A DNA stretch of 64,000 nucleotides, from the NCBI RefSeq assembly GCF_031119335.1, contig NZ_JAVHXT010000003.1, positions 326,113-390,112 on the forward strand. Reading direction: 5' to 3'. Of this stretch, positions 53,718-63,200 are shown one piece after another. Origin of the DNA: Pedobacter sp. Lineage in GTDB: Bacteria; Bacteroidota; Bacteroidia; Sphingobacteriales; Sphingobacteriaceae. Every line of letters starts with the position of its first letter. The first letter of the stretch is position 1. The position numbers and the translations under genes were made by a program. The notes under the pieces were generated by a model. It saw nothing but the letters and a program-made list of their open reading frames with translations. It was not told where the DNA came from and did not search any database.

Positions 53718-54044
53718 ATGATTACTATAACAGATAAAGCTAAAAGCAAAATAGATGAACTGATGCAGGACTCTGAAATGGGTTCTGATTACTTCTTACG
53801 TGTTTCGGTAAAAGGCGGTGGTTGTTCTGGTTTGTCTTATAACTTAGATTTCGATAACGAAGAGCAAAAAGGCGATCAGTTTTTCGAAGATCAAGGAATT
53901 AGAATTGCGTTGGACATGAAATCTTTCTTGTATCTAGCTGGTACTGAATTAGACTTCACTGACGGCTTGAATGGCAAAGGCTTTAACTTTGTAAATCCTA
54001 ACGCTAGCCGTACTTGCGGTTGCGGAGAGAGTTTTTCTGTATAG
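53718..54044 (+). CDS. iscA: Iron-sulfur cluster assembly protein, IscA-like (A-type carrier)
   Basis: Carries iron or Fe-S clusters to targets. ATG 53718 gives 108 residues starting MITITDKAKSKI, the family start; the frame opens at 53646 but the preceding part is repeat DNA. Conserved cysteines: Cys36 in GGGCSGLSY, Cys100 and Cys102 in RTCGCGESF. Third gene of the isc unit, ended by a strong terminator. Confidence 0.93.
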   Translation: MITITDKAKSKIDELMQDSEMGSDYFLRVSVKGGGCSGLSYNLDFDNEEQKGDQFFEDQGIRIALDMKSFLYLAGTELDFTDGLNGKGFNFVNPNASRTCGCGESFSV

Positions 54045-54064
54045 CTTTTTAAAATTATTCTATA

Positions 54065-54098
54065 AAGGCACTGCTAATAGCAGTGCCTTCTTTATTTT
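54065..54098 (+). terminator. Terminator of the isc unit
   Basis: AAGGCACTGCT and AGCAGTGCCTT pair perfectly (11 bp) across loop AAT, then a T-rich tail. Confidence 0.8.
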
Positions 54099-54100
54099 CA

Positions 54101-54880
54101 TCAATTAGAAACGAAAATTTTATTACCTGAACTGTCTATTTTATAGGTTCCAATTTTGTTTCCATTTCCATCTTCTACAATTTCATTACCAAAAAAATCT
54201 TTCTTAAACTTTCCAATCGTATTACCTTTTCCATCTTCTAGTATAGTGTCGCCAAAAATATCCTTCTTGCGTATCAACTGAACTTCGCCCTTCCCATTTT
54301 CGATAATCTGGTTACCAAAAATATCTTTCTTATATTTTGCGGTTACCTCTCCGCTACCATTTTCAACTACAGTATTTCCAAAAATATCCTTTCTATAGAC
54401 TTCCTGTGTCCTCCCACTTCCATCTTCAACTATATCATTACCGAAAATATCTTTTCTAAACTTTTTAATTGTTCTTCCAGCGCCGTCTTCCACTATGGTA
54501 TCACCGAAGATATCTTTTCTATATTTTGCTATCGTTCTACCATTGCCATCTTCGATAATTGTATTGCCAAAAATGTCTTTTCTTTGTTTAAGTTGTGTTC
54601 TTCCATTTCCATCTTCAATTATATCACTGCCAAAAATATCCTTTTTAAATTTAGCTATAGTCCTACCACTTCCATCTTCAACAACTGTATTTCCAAAAAT
54701 ATCTTTCTTGTAAATCCGCTGTCCTGTTTCCTTTTGATTTTTCAGCCAAACTCCCAATAGCAAATCTTGCGCAAAAAGCTGGTTAGTAAAAATAGTTAGC
54801 ATGATAATTAAAGATAGGCGACCAAGCCTCGATACCTGCCTTTTAAAAAAGGAGAATATCCCTAGTTCATGAGTTTTCAT
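54101..54880 (-). CDS. Secreted protein built from nine 21-residue repeats
   Basis: 259 residues. Residues 1-38 are an export signal (basic start, then LSLIIMLTIFTNQLFAQ). Residues 58-246 are nine consecutive 21-residue repeats with the pattern [KR]KDIFGNxIVEDGxGRTxxKx (last residue usually aromatic), plus a degenerate tenth unit (KIDSSGNKI). Each repeat alternates hydrophobic, acidic and Gly-Asn-Gly turns, as expected of a repetitive beta-solenoid or beta-hairpin array. No known family is assigned. It is not a CRISPR array: the 63-base period is a coding repeat with synonymous drift. Likely surface-exposed; function unknown. Confidence 0.85.
   Translation of the reverse strand: MKTHELGIFSFFKRQVSRLGRLSLIIMLTIFTNQLFAQDLLLGVWLKNQKETGQRIYKKDIFGNTVVEDGSGRTIAKFKKDIFGSDIIEDGNGRTQLKQRKDIFGNTIIEDGNGRTIAKYRKDIFGDTIVEDGAGRTIKKFRKDIFGNDIVEDGSGRTQEVYRKDIFGNTVVENGSGEVTAKYKKDIFGNQIIENGKGEVQLIRKKDIFGDTILEDGKGNTIGKFKKDFFGNEIVEDGNGNKIGTYKIDSSGNKIFVSN
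54143..54709 (-). repeat. Coding tandem repeat, nine units of 63 bp
   Basis: The DNA encoding residues 58-246 of the secreted protein. The core AAGATATTTTTGG/CCAAAAATATC recurs with drift in each unit, preserving KDIFG while third bases differ. Unit number could vary between strains. Confidence 0.85.
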
Positions 54881-55073
54881 AATTCAGTTTTTTATTTGTG
54901 TGTAACTAAAGCTAATCATTTTACCAATGAATTACTCATGCAGAACCTTTGTATCAATTATTTTATTAAATCACTATATCTCATTTTTTACCAACAATCA
55001 TCATTTGATTTTGTATTATTAGTTACAATCTATTATCATTGTTAGCTAAAACATCACCAAACATAAATGTAAC

Positions 55074-56984
55074 ATGGTATCATTCAACGAATTTTCTACC
55101 GTACCTACGCTATTACGTAACGTTGTTAAAAATATACACCAACCAGAAGAAACCTTTTTAATCCATAAAAAAGGAGCTAACTGGGAAGAAATATCTTTTA
55201 AAGAAACGCTGGCAAAGGCTGATGCTGTTTCGGCTTTCTTTTTAGATAAGGGTATTGTAAAAGGCGATAGACTAGGTTTGATGATGGAAAATTCGCCAGA
55301 ATATGTTTATTACGACCAAGGTATACAGCAGATTGGTGTCATCAATGTATCTATCTATCCTACCCTTTCTGAGCAAGAAGTAGCCTACATTATTAACGAC
55401 TCTGGCATTAAAGCTATTTTGGTAGGCAATCCATTTTTATTTAAAAAAGTATTAAAAGTAGCTGATAACTGTCAAGAACTTAAATATATCATTCCAGCCT
55501 TTGCTGATTTTGGAAAAATCGCAATCCCAGAAGGTTTAAACATTGAAGTGATTGACTACAATGCCATTCTGAACAGGCCTGTATCTGCAGAAGAAACCGC
55601 TGAAATTGATAAGAGAAGAACCGAAGTTTTACCGCAGGATGTTTCCTCTTTAATTTATACCTCGGGGACTACAGGAACGCCGAAAGGTGTAATGCTTACC
55701 CATTATAACTTCGTGAAAAACGTGGAAGTTTGTTTACAGCAAATACCAGTAATTGACGAAACAGAAACGTTCTTATCATTTTTACCGTTATCACACGTTT
55801 TTGAACGTACCGCAACTTATCACGTATGTTGTGCACAGGGCTGTAAAATTGCATTTGCACAGAGTTTAGAGCTTTTAGCTAAAAACATGGGTGAAGTGAG
55901 ACCTACGGTAATGTCTTGTGTCCCTCGTTTATTGGAACGTATCCATGATAAAGCCATTAAATCTGGTACGGCAGCAGGCGGAATGAAAGCTAAAATTTTC
56001 ACTTGGGCTTTAGAAGTCGGAAACAACTATAGGGTTAAGAAAGAAGCAGGTAAAAACCCAGGATTGATTTTAGGAGCAAAAAAAGGTATTGCAGAGAAAT
56101 TGGTTTTCAGCAAAATTAAAGAAAAAACTGGTGGACGTCTAAAATTTATGATTTCTGGCGGAGCAGCCCTACCTAAAAACGTAGGTGAGTTCTTTGGTGA
56201 TTTGGGCATTAAAATATTGGAAGGATTTGGCTTAACGGAAACTTCTCCAGTAATGTCGGTTACAGAATACCACAGGCAAGTTTATGGCACTGTTGGTAGA
56301 GTTATCCCAGGCATTGAAATTGGTATTCAAAACGTAGATACGAAGCAGACTATCAACATTCAAACTCACGATACCTTTAATGAGAATTTTGAGTGCGAAG
56401 AAGGTGAAATTATTGTTCGTGGTCATTGTGTGATGAAAGGATATTTTAATAAACCAGCCGAAACTGCAGAAGCTATTGATAAAGATAAATGGTTCCACAC
56501 GGGAGATATTGGTCGTTTTTACAAAGGCAACCTACAAATTACCGATAGGTTGAAAAACATGATTGTGAATGCTTATGGCAAGAATGTTTATCCAACGCCA
56601 GTAGAGAACATTTACTTGAAAAGCCCTAAGATTGACCAATTGTTTTTAATTGGCGACAAGAAGGAATACATCACGGCAATTATCATCCCTAATAAAGAAA
56701 CTTTGCAGGAAACCTTTAATCTAAAAGAGGAGTTTTTCCAACGTGAAGGTGATTTTATTGAAGAGAAAGAAATTAATGATTGGATTGGTCAGGATATTAA
56801 AAAGATTTCTAACGAACTAGCCAAATTTGAGCGCATTAAGCATTTTATTGTAAAACGTAATCCATTTAGCATTGATGAAGGCGAGATTACCCCTACGCTA
56901 AAGGTGAAACGCAGAGTGGTAGAGAAGAAATATGCTCCTGCAATTGCGGAGATGTATGCGAAGGATAGTGCGGAAGCGGAGTAG
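55074..56984 (+). CDS. Long-chain acyl-CoA ligase (AMP-binding)
   Basis: Activates fatty acids to acyl-CoA through acyl-AMP. 636 residues. ANL motifs: LIYTSGTTGTPKGVMLTH (P-loop), ISGGAALPKN, EGFGLTETSPVM, FHTGDIG and DRLKNMIVNAYGKNVYP with the C-terminal lysine-bearing tail. It belongs to the FadD15/long-chain group found in Bacteroidota. ATG 55074 opens a protein starting MVSFNEFSTVPTLL. Isolated from other lipid genes here. Confidence 0.9.
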   Translation: MVSFNEFSTVPTLLRNVVKNIHQPEETFLIHKKGANWEEISFKETLAKADAVSAFFLDKGIVKGDRLGLMMENSPEYVYYDQGIQQIGVINVSIYPTLSEQEVAYIINDSGIKAILVGNPFLFKKVLKVADNCQELKYIIPAFADFGKIAIPEGLNIEVIDYNAILNRPVSAEETAEIDKRRTEVLPQDVSSLIYTSGTTGTPKGVMLTHYNFVKNVEVCLQQIPVIDETETFLSFLPLSHVFERTATYHVCCAQGCKIAFAQSLELLAKNMGEVRPTVMSCVPRLLERIHDKAIKSGTAAGGMKAKIFTWALEVGNNYRVKKEAGKNPGLILGAKKGIAEKLVFSKIKEKTGGRLKFMISGGAALPKNVGEFFGDLGIKILEGFGLTETSPVMSVTEYHRQVYGTVGRVIPGIEIGIQNVDTKQTINIQTHDTFNENFECEEGEIIVRGHCVMKGYFNKPAETAEAIDKDKWFHTGDIGRFYKGNLQITDRLKNMIVNAYGKNVYPTPVENIYLKSPKIDQLFLIGDKKEYITAIIIPNKETLQETFNLKEEFFQREGDFIEEKEINDWIGQDIKKISNELAKFERIKHFIVKRNPFSIDEGEITPTLKVKRRVVEKKYAPAIAEMYAKDSAEAE

Positions 56985-57030
56985 TTAAGATGGTTGGTGA
57001 TAACACCAACCAAAGGAAAAATGATCTTTG

Positions 57031-57165
57031 TTGTTCGACATTTGCAATGTCGAACCCCTATCATGGAATTTTTAATTCCATTTATTTTATTGCTTATAAA
57101 GTCTTATTTATTCGGATCATAGATTCTATGCTAAGGCTTCGGAGTACAGACTCCGAAGAGAGATA
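57031..57165. repeat. Four-hairpin repeat element, copy 1
   Basis: Successive palindromes: GTTCGACATTTGCAATGTCGAAC, TGGAATTTTTAATTCCA, a TTCGGATCATAGATTCTATG unit and CTTCGGAGTACAGACTCCGAAG. The order and spacing match copy 2 at 57,609-57,738. It directly abuts the end of the minus-strand lipoprotein gene, so it may double as its terminator. Confidence 0.65.
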
Positions 57166-57177
57166 TAAAAAGTATAA

Positions 57178-57561
57178 CTAAAGAACAAATGTTAATGAAA
57201 TATCTTCACTTCTACTTGTTTTATAGGCAATTCTGCCAATTTCGTTCAAAGATATTACTTTGGACACCGCTAAACTCATTTCGTTTTCAATTTTTCCAGA
57301 CACAACTTTCAAATTCAAAGTTTGCACCTCGCCCTTATTAAATTCCACTTCCATTATATGAGTGTTTTTGATATTGTTTTGCGTTTCGATATTAGTTCCC
57401 GAAAGCTGCAAAACTAAAGGGGATGCTGTTAAATACAAACCTGGTTCGGCAATGATATACAACTTTACTTTTTCTTTAACTTCCTCAGTTTTTTCTTTTT
57501 CACATGAAATTGTTATTGAAAGTAGAAACAAGGCCAAAAGAACTAATTTAGATAGTTTCAT
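57178..57561 (-). CDS. Small lipoprotein of unknown function
   Basis: 127 residues. Signal peptide II with lipobox TISC (Cys20), then an acidic-lysine linker (EKEKTEEVKEKVK) and a beta-rich domain (LYIIAEPGLYLTASPLVLQLSG, MEVEFNKGEVQTLNLKVVSGKIENEM). No family recognised. It is flanked on both sides by copies of the same four-hairpin repeat. Confidence 0.7.
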   Translation of the reverse strand: MKLSKLVLLALFLLSITISCEKEKTEEVKEKVKLYIIAEPGLYLTASPLVLQLSGTNIETQNNIKNTHIMEVEFNKGEVQTLNLKVVSGKIENEMSLAVSKVISLNEIGRIAYKTSRSEDISLTFVL

Positions 57562-57608
57562 AAGTTTTTTCAGTAAAAATATAAATTTTCATTGTTCGGT
57601 CAACCCTT

Positions 57609-57738
57609 GCTGTTCGACATTTGTAATGTCGAACCCCTATCTTGGAATTTTTAATTCCATTTAGTATTACCAAAAACTATAGCTCGGATTAAAAATCCTA
57701 TGATAGACTTCGGAATTACAAATTCCAAAGAGCGATAT
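57609..57738. repeat. Four-hairpin repeat element, copy 2
   Basis: TGTTCGACATTTGTAATGTCGAAC, TTGGAATTTTTAATTCCA, a CTCGGATTAAAAATCCTATG unit and CTTCGGAATTACAAATTCCAAAG. Stems are kept but loop and stem bases differ from copy 1. Together with the following family B piece (57,738-57,771) and family C unit (57,784-57,872) it fills the gap before purM. Confidence 0.65.
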
Positions 57739-57872
57739 TTCCTTCGTTATACTGCAGTCGAAATGACGGTTCTTACTGCTTAGTACAAGCTTTTGTTAAC
57801 TAAACGGGATAGCAGCGGATACCGATTTTTCATCGGTAGAAGCGTAAAGCCCGACTAACGATAAAAAGCACT
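57738..57872. repeat. Family B fragment and family C repeat before the PurM-like gene
   Basis: CTTCGTTATACTGCAGTCGA then AATGACGG (family B end) and, at 57,784-57,872, CTTTTGTTAACTAAACGGGA...CCGATTTTTCATCGG...AAGCCCGACTAAC, a C-type unit closely like that near 23,330. Confidence 0.55.
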
Positions 57873-57949
57873 ACGAAAACTGCTTTTCAAATTAAATTCA
57901 AACTACTATTTCTTTGCGCTTTCAGCTTTATGCTTTCGGCGTAAAAACC

Positions 57950-57957
57950 TATCTTTG
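57950..57957 (+). promoter_or_regulatory. -7 element for the PurM-like gene
   Basis: TATCTTTG fits TAnnTTTG, only eight bases before the ATG at 57966, implying a nearly leaderless mRNA. No -33 box at the normal distance. Confidence 0.45.
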
Positions 57958-57965
57958 CAGCAATT

Positions 57966-59147
57966 ATGAGCGACAATAGGTACAACCAACGTGGCGTGTC
58001 TGCATCTAAAGAAGATGTACATGCAGCCATTAAAAACATCGACAAAGGAATTTTCCCAAAAGCATTCTGCAAAATCATTCCAGATATTTTGGGTAACGAT
58101 CCAGATTTTTGCAATATCATGCATGCCGATGGCGCTGGTACCAAGTCTTCATTAGCTTATACTTATTGGAAAGAAACTGGCGATTTATCGGTTTGGAAAG
58201 GCATTGCGCAAGATGCCATCATCATGAACATCGACGATTTAATTTGCGTTGGTGCTACCGATCAAATCTTGCTGTCTTCTACCATTGGACGTAATAAAAA
58301 CCTAATTCCTGGCGAAGTAATTGCAGCCATTATTAACGGAACCGAAGAAATTTTGGCTGAATTAAGAGAATTAGGTATTTCTATTTATTCAACAGGTGGC
58401 GAAACTGCAGATGTTGGCGATTTGGTACGCACTATTATCGTTGATAGTACTGTGACCTGCCGCATGAAACGTGACGAGGTAATTAGTAACGACAACATCA
58501 AAGCTGGCAACGTTGTAGTAGGCTTAGCCTCTTATGGAAAAGCTAGCTACGAAAAAGAATATAACGGTGGTATGGGATCCAATGGCTTAACTTCTGCTCG
58601 TCACGATGTTTTCGAAAAAACGGTGGCAAATAAATATCCAGAAAGTTTTGATCCAGGTGTTCCTTTTGACTTAGTATTTTCTGGTGGTAAGCAATTGACA
58701 GATTTAGTACAAATCAATGAAAATGAGAGTGTAACTGCGGGAAAATTGGTATTGTCGCCAACACGTACTTATGCGCCGGTAATTAAGCAAATACTTGATA
58801 AATACCGTAGCCAAATTGATGGCATTGTACATTGCAGCGGTGGTGCGCAAACTAAAGTATTACACTTCGTAAATGAAGATGTACACGTAATCAAAGACAA
58901 TTTATTCTCAATTCCTCCCCTATTTAAACTGATACAAGAGCAGTCGGGTACTGATTGGAAAGAAATGTACAAGGTTTTTAACATGGGCCACCGTATGGAA
59001 CTTTATGTGCCTGCAGAAATTGCGGAAGATATTATTTCCATTTCAAAAAGCTTTAATATCGATGCGCAGATTATTGGTCGCGTTGAAGCTAGCGAGCAAA
59101 AACAGGTTACAATAAAGAGTGAGTTTGGAGAGTTTGTTTATAACTAA
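57966..59147 (+). CDS. purM: AIR synthase-related protein (PurM-like)
   Basis: Phosphoribosylformylglycinamidine cyclo-ligase family, purine synthesis. 393 residues, longer than the roughly 345 of E. coli PurM. Marks: RYNQRGVSASKEDVHAAI, the ATP-binding HADGAGTKSSLAYTYW (DGVGTK-type), MNIDDLICVGA, STGGETADVGDLV and the C-terminal FNMGHRMELYV (NMGxG-like). ATG 57966. The unusual length and a divergent central insert leave room for a paralogue, but the signature motifs fit PurM. Confidence 0.82.
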   Translation: MSDNRYNQRGVSASKEDVHAAIKNIDKGIFPKAFCKIIPDILGNDPDFCNIMHADGAGTKSSLAYTYWKETGDLSVWKGIAQDAIIMNIDDLICVGATDQILLSSTIGRNKNLIPGEVIAAIINGTEEILAELRELGISIYSTGGETADVGDLVRTIIVDSTVTCRMKRDEVISNDNIKAGNVVVGLASYGKASYEKEYNGGMGSNGLTSARHDVFEKTVANKYPESFDPGVPFDLVFSGGKQLTDLVQINENESVTAGKLVLSPTRTYAPVIKQILDKYRSQIDGIVHCSGGAQTKVLHFVNEDVHVIKDNLFSIPPLFKLIQEQSGTDWKEMYKVFNMGHRMELYVPAEIAEDIISISKSFNIDAQIIGRVEASEQKQVTIKSEFGEFVYN

Positions 59148-59159
59148 CGAACCCATAAA

Positions 59160-59305
59160 GATTGCTTCGTCGTTTCTCTTCTAGCAATGACGAAGATAGG
59201 AACGTCATCTCGACCGTAGCGGAGAGATCATTGAATATTTAATATTTGTAAATCCAAAGATTTCTCTCCCGTAGTTACGGGACTACGCTTCAGTCGAAAT
59301 GACGA
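59160..59305. repeat. Family A unit and family B inverted pair
   Basis: At 59,160-59,193 a family A unit (GATTGCTTCGTCGTTTCTCT then AGCAATGACGA); at 59,202-59,305 a family B pair (CGTCATCTCGACCGTAGCGG...TTCAGTCGAAATGACGAG), whose inverted arms enclose AGATTTCTC-type motifs. Between convergent genes purM-like and dienelactone hydrolase. Confidence 0.6.
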
Positions 59306-59315
59306 GAAGCATAGT

Positions 59316-60173
59316 TTACACCAACTTCTTCTTAAACAAATCTATAGTACGTTTCCAAGCTAGTTTAGCAGCCGCTTCATTATAACGAGTTGGCGCTGTA
59401 TCGTTATTAAAAGCGTGGTTTACACCTTCGTAAACATAGAGTTGATAATCAATTTCATTTGCTTTTAATGCATCCTCATAAGCTGGAATACCTGCATTGA
59501 TGCGTTCATCTAAACCTCCGTAATGTAGCAATAAACTTGCTTTAATCTTAGGAACATCTTCCGCTTTAGCTTGTGAACCGTAATAAGCCACTGCAGCATT
59601 TAACAACGGGTCGGCAACCGCCAGTTTATTTGCCATTGCACCGCCCCAACAAAAACCTACAACACCAGTTTTTCCATTGCCTAGCGGATGTGCCCTTAAA
59701 AAATCTAGCGCTTTTAAATAGTTCTGCAAGTTTTTCTCCGCATCTAGCTTACCAATCATTTCCCTGCCTTTGTTTTCATCTTCTGGCGTGCCGCCTATTG
59801 GAGACAATGCATCTACACCTAACGCCACAAAGCCAGCCAAAGCTACTCGTTTGGTTACATCTTTAATATGCGGTGTTAAACCTCTATTTTCGTGGATAAC
59901 TACAACCGTACCCAGCTTCTTCTTGTTCCCTTTTGGCATTGCAAACAACCCTTGCATTTGTCCTTCGGCTCCCGGAAAAGTAATCTCTTCACTATGTACC
60001 TCATCATCTTTAACCGTAGCGGCAGAAGCATAATTGCTCTCTAAACTTGGCAAAATAGTTAAAGCTAAAGCAGTACTTCCAGTTAAGATAGCCAACTTCT
60101 TCATAAAGTCTTTACGACTAATTTGGCTATGTGTATAAGAATCGTACAGGTTAATAATTTTCTGATCCATCAT
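59316..60173 (-). CDS. Dienelactone hydrolase family protein with Tat-like signal
   Basis: Alpha/beta hydrolase of the dienelactone hydrolase group. 285 residues. The N-terminus has SRKDFMKKLAILTGSTALAL, an RK version of a twin-arginine motif followed by a hydrophobic stretch ending near YASA, so export is likely. The catalytic set is Cys175 in GFCWGGA, Asp in HYGGLDERI and His in GVNHAF; the Cys nucleophile is typical of this family. It opens with the HENRGLTPHIKDV oxyanion region. Downstream neighbour on the same strand is a TonB receptor but separated by a terminator. Confidence 0.88.
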   Translation of the reverse strand: MMDQKIINLYDSYTHSQISRKDFMKKLAILTGSTALALTILPSLESNYASAATVKDDEVHSEEITFPGAEGQMQGLFAMPKGNKKKLGTVVVIHENRGLTPHIKDVTKRVALAGFVALGVDALSPIGGTPEDENKGREMIGKLDAEKNLQNYLKALDFLRAHPLGNGKTGVVGFCWGGAMANKLAVADPLLNAAVAYYGSQAKAEDVPKIKASLLLHYGGLDERINAGIPAYEDALKANEIDYQLYVYEGVNHAFNNDTAPTRYNEAAAKLAWKRTIDLFKKKLV

Positions 60174-60213
60174 TTTTGATTTATAGTTTTAACTAAGATA
60201 GCTATAAACAAAA

Positions 60214-60241
60214 AAATCCCCAAGCAATTGCTTGGGGATTT
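60214..60241 (-). terminator. Perfectly palindromic terminator of the TonB receptor gene
   Basis: AAATCCCCAAGCAA then its exact reverse complement TTGCTTGGGGATTT, 28 bases in all, with an A/T run on the left. The minus-strand receptor gene ends 22 bases before it. Confidence 0.75.
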
Positions 60242-60263
60242 GAATTAATCTAAATATTAGATA

Positions 60264-63200
60264 CTATTGAAAATTATAGCGTATACCGAATTGCATATAA
60301 TAAGTAGCACCTATTGATTGATTAGGTCTATATGTAGACACTGGCAATTTTCCTTCTGCCAAAGCCATTCTAAATACAGGTTTTACAGTATTAGACACTA
60401 AATTTTGATTTTGCGGTTGCAAAATAGCTGAAGCATTTATTTGATCGAAACCACCCCAGTTTTTATTTAATAAATTACCGAAATTAAATATGTCTGCTGT
60501 AAACTGTACTGAATTTTTAGTATTCCCAACATTTCTAAACACTTCTTGTACAATCCTCAAATCGAATTGATTTCTCCAAGGCATAACTACACCATTACGC
60601 TCAGCATATTGGCCTTTACGCTTACTTAAATATTTGTCTTGATTAACAAACTGTAAGAAGGCCGCCTCTTGTTGAGCAGCTGTAAAAGTAACGCCGCCAG
60701 AAGCATATTGTTGGAACATACCAGCAATCTCGTTGTCATTAGGCACATAAATTAAATCATTAGACTGACCATCTCTGTTAAAGTCACTAGAATAAGTATA
60801 AGAGAAACGACCTTGTTGTGAACCTTCGTAGAAAACTGAAATAGATGTCGCTAAGTTTTTAAAGTATTCCTTCTTATATGACAATGATGCAATAAAACGA
60901 TCTGGATTTAAATTGCCTGAATAACTTAAACTTGGCACGTTAGCTGAAAATGACGTTTGAGGAAGTGACCATAGGTTTTGAATTTGGTCACCAGCTTGAT
61001 CTCCATAATTACGTTGATCAGTTTTAGTGTAAGCGATCATTGCTGATAACCCGTTAGAAAATTGTTTAGACAATTGAGCTGTAGCCATCCAATTATAACC
61101 ACCTTTAACGTTCTCTATCTTAATAACATTAAAGCCCGCATTGTTTGTAGTACCAGGAGTTGTGGTAACTTGTCCAGCTTGTGTTAATGACACAATTTGA
61201 CGAGCATAAACGTGATTTACTGAAGAGTTTGAAGTCGCCGAAGCATCATTAGGGAACATTGGTCTATTATCTCCATAACCGGTAATATTTAGAGCAGTTG
61301 GATTATTTAGATTTAAGTTTCTTCCAAATGCAACTCGTAAATCCTTAGTATAAATACCCTCTAAACTCGCAACTATACCTCCAGGTAACTTCGCGTCAAT
61401 CGCTAAACTAGACTTCCAAGATTGAGGCATTTTCAAATTTTTATCCATGACACTTATACCTCCGGGAATTGAAGTACCTGCAGCACCTTTTGGAGTAGTT
61501 AAATTTGGCGCAATACTAGGATTGAAAAAAGGAGTATTATTACCAGAATAAGTCTGTGTAAATTGAAGCATACCTGCATCTCCAGATTGCGAAACCAACC
61601 AAACGTAAGGAATACGTCCAGTAAAGATACCTGTTCCACCTCTTAGCTGTAGGGTTCTATCGCCATTTAGGTTCCAATTAAAACCTAATCTTGGTGAGAA
61701 TGAAATATTAGCTTCAGGCAATACACCTGTATCAACTTTTTCACCGTTTGCAAATGATAGTGCGGCAACCATCGGGTGCGTTTTAATCTCATCTACCATT
61801 GGGAAATTGGCATGTTCTAAGCGAATGCCTGCGGTTAATTTAAATCTATCAGAAACAGAAAACTCATCCTGTAAATAAGCTGAATATTGTCTAAAACTGA
61901 AGCTAGGATAAGCTTGAGAGCCATCAGCATTTAAAGAATAAGTAACGGAATACTGAGCTGGTCTTTGGTTAGTAATAAAATCATTCCAAGATCTAAAGGA
62001 GTAAAATCCTGTTCCAAAACGTTGAAACCCATTTTTAGTAGTACTGAACTCAGCTTGCACACCTAACAACAAGTTGTGCTTACCAAAGTTTGCACTTAAC
62101 TCATCGCTATAGGTATAAGTTTTAACGTCACGCAAATTTCCATAAGTAAATGGCTCATAACCAAAAGTTGTCAAAATCATACCGATGTTAGACCCCGTCA
62201 CGTTGCCATCAGAAATATCAACTAATGGGAAAGGAGCACTATCTGAACTTCTAGGATCATTTTGATTAGCGTACGCAAATCTCAAAGTATTTGAAAACTT
62301 GCTTCCAAACAGTGAATTTAACTCAGCAGTACCAGCATATAGATTTGCATCTTGATAATAATTGGCACTCGAGAAATTTAAAGCGGTAATGGCCGTTCTA
62401 CTAGCTGCGTATGAATATGGACTAGCTACACCTGATCCAGTAGTAGATGCACTACCAAATAGTGGTGTTCTACTCTTTACCTGACTGTATCTAACGTTAA
62501 ATTTATGGTTATTATTAATATTCCAATCTAAACGTGCAAATAGCTTATCATTATTGCTTTTAAATTTATAACCTTGGTATGAACCAGGATCGTAATCATA
62601 AGTATTTAACAAATAATTTTTAACCTCATCTAGAAATTGTGCGGTCGGTCTTGCTACTGTACTTGGTGTACCTGGCGCACCAAATACTTGACTCGGAGTT
62701 GAAGCAGTTCTTGTCGTTCCTGGTGCATCAGTCTTTTTGAATTCAGCATTCACGAAAAAGAACAATTTATCCTTAACTATCGGACCACCCAAACTAAATC
62801 CATAGTTTTTCTCATCTAATGCTTGGACACTTGTTCCTGGAATGGTATAGTCACCAATTTTTCTACCTTGATGATCCTGAGTACGCATGGTAAAAAATCC
62901 GCTGCCAAAAAAATTATTACTTCCTGATTTAGTAACAGCGTTTACCGAACCACCTGTAAAACCTGTTTGACGCACATCAAATGGAGTTACGTTGATTGAA
63001 ATCTGTTCTAATGCATCAATTGAAATCGGTGAACCATTAGCAGGAATATTCTGACCGATACCAAATTGGTTATTGAAATTTGCACCATCTACCGAAAAAT
63101 TATTTGAACGATAGTTACCACCACCAATGCTTGAGCCATTTGATTGTGGAGTTAATCTAGTAATATCATTAACACTTCTGCTAATTGTGGGCAAAGCTTG

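Noticed and set aside
54143..54709. Regular 63-bp repeats, which at first look like a CRISPR array
   Set aside because: Repeats are contiguous without unique spacers, differ mainly at third codon positions and encode a continuous secreted protein.
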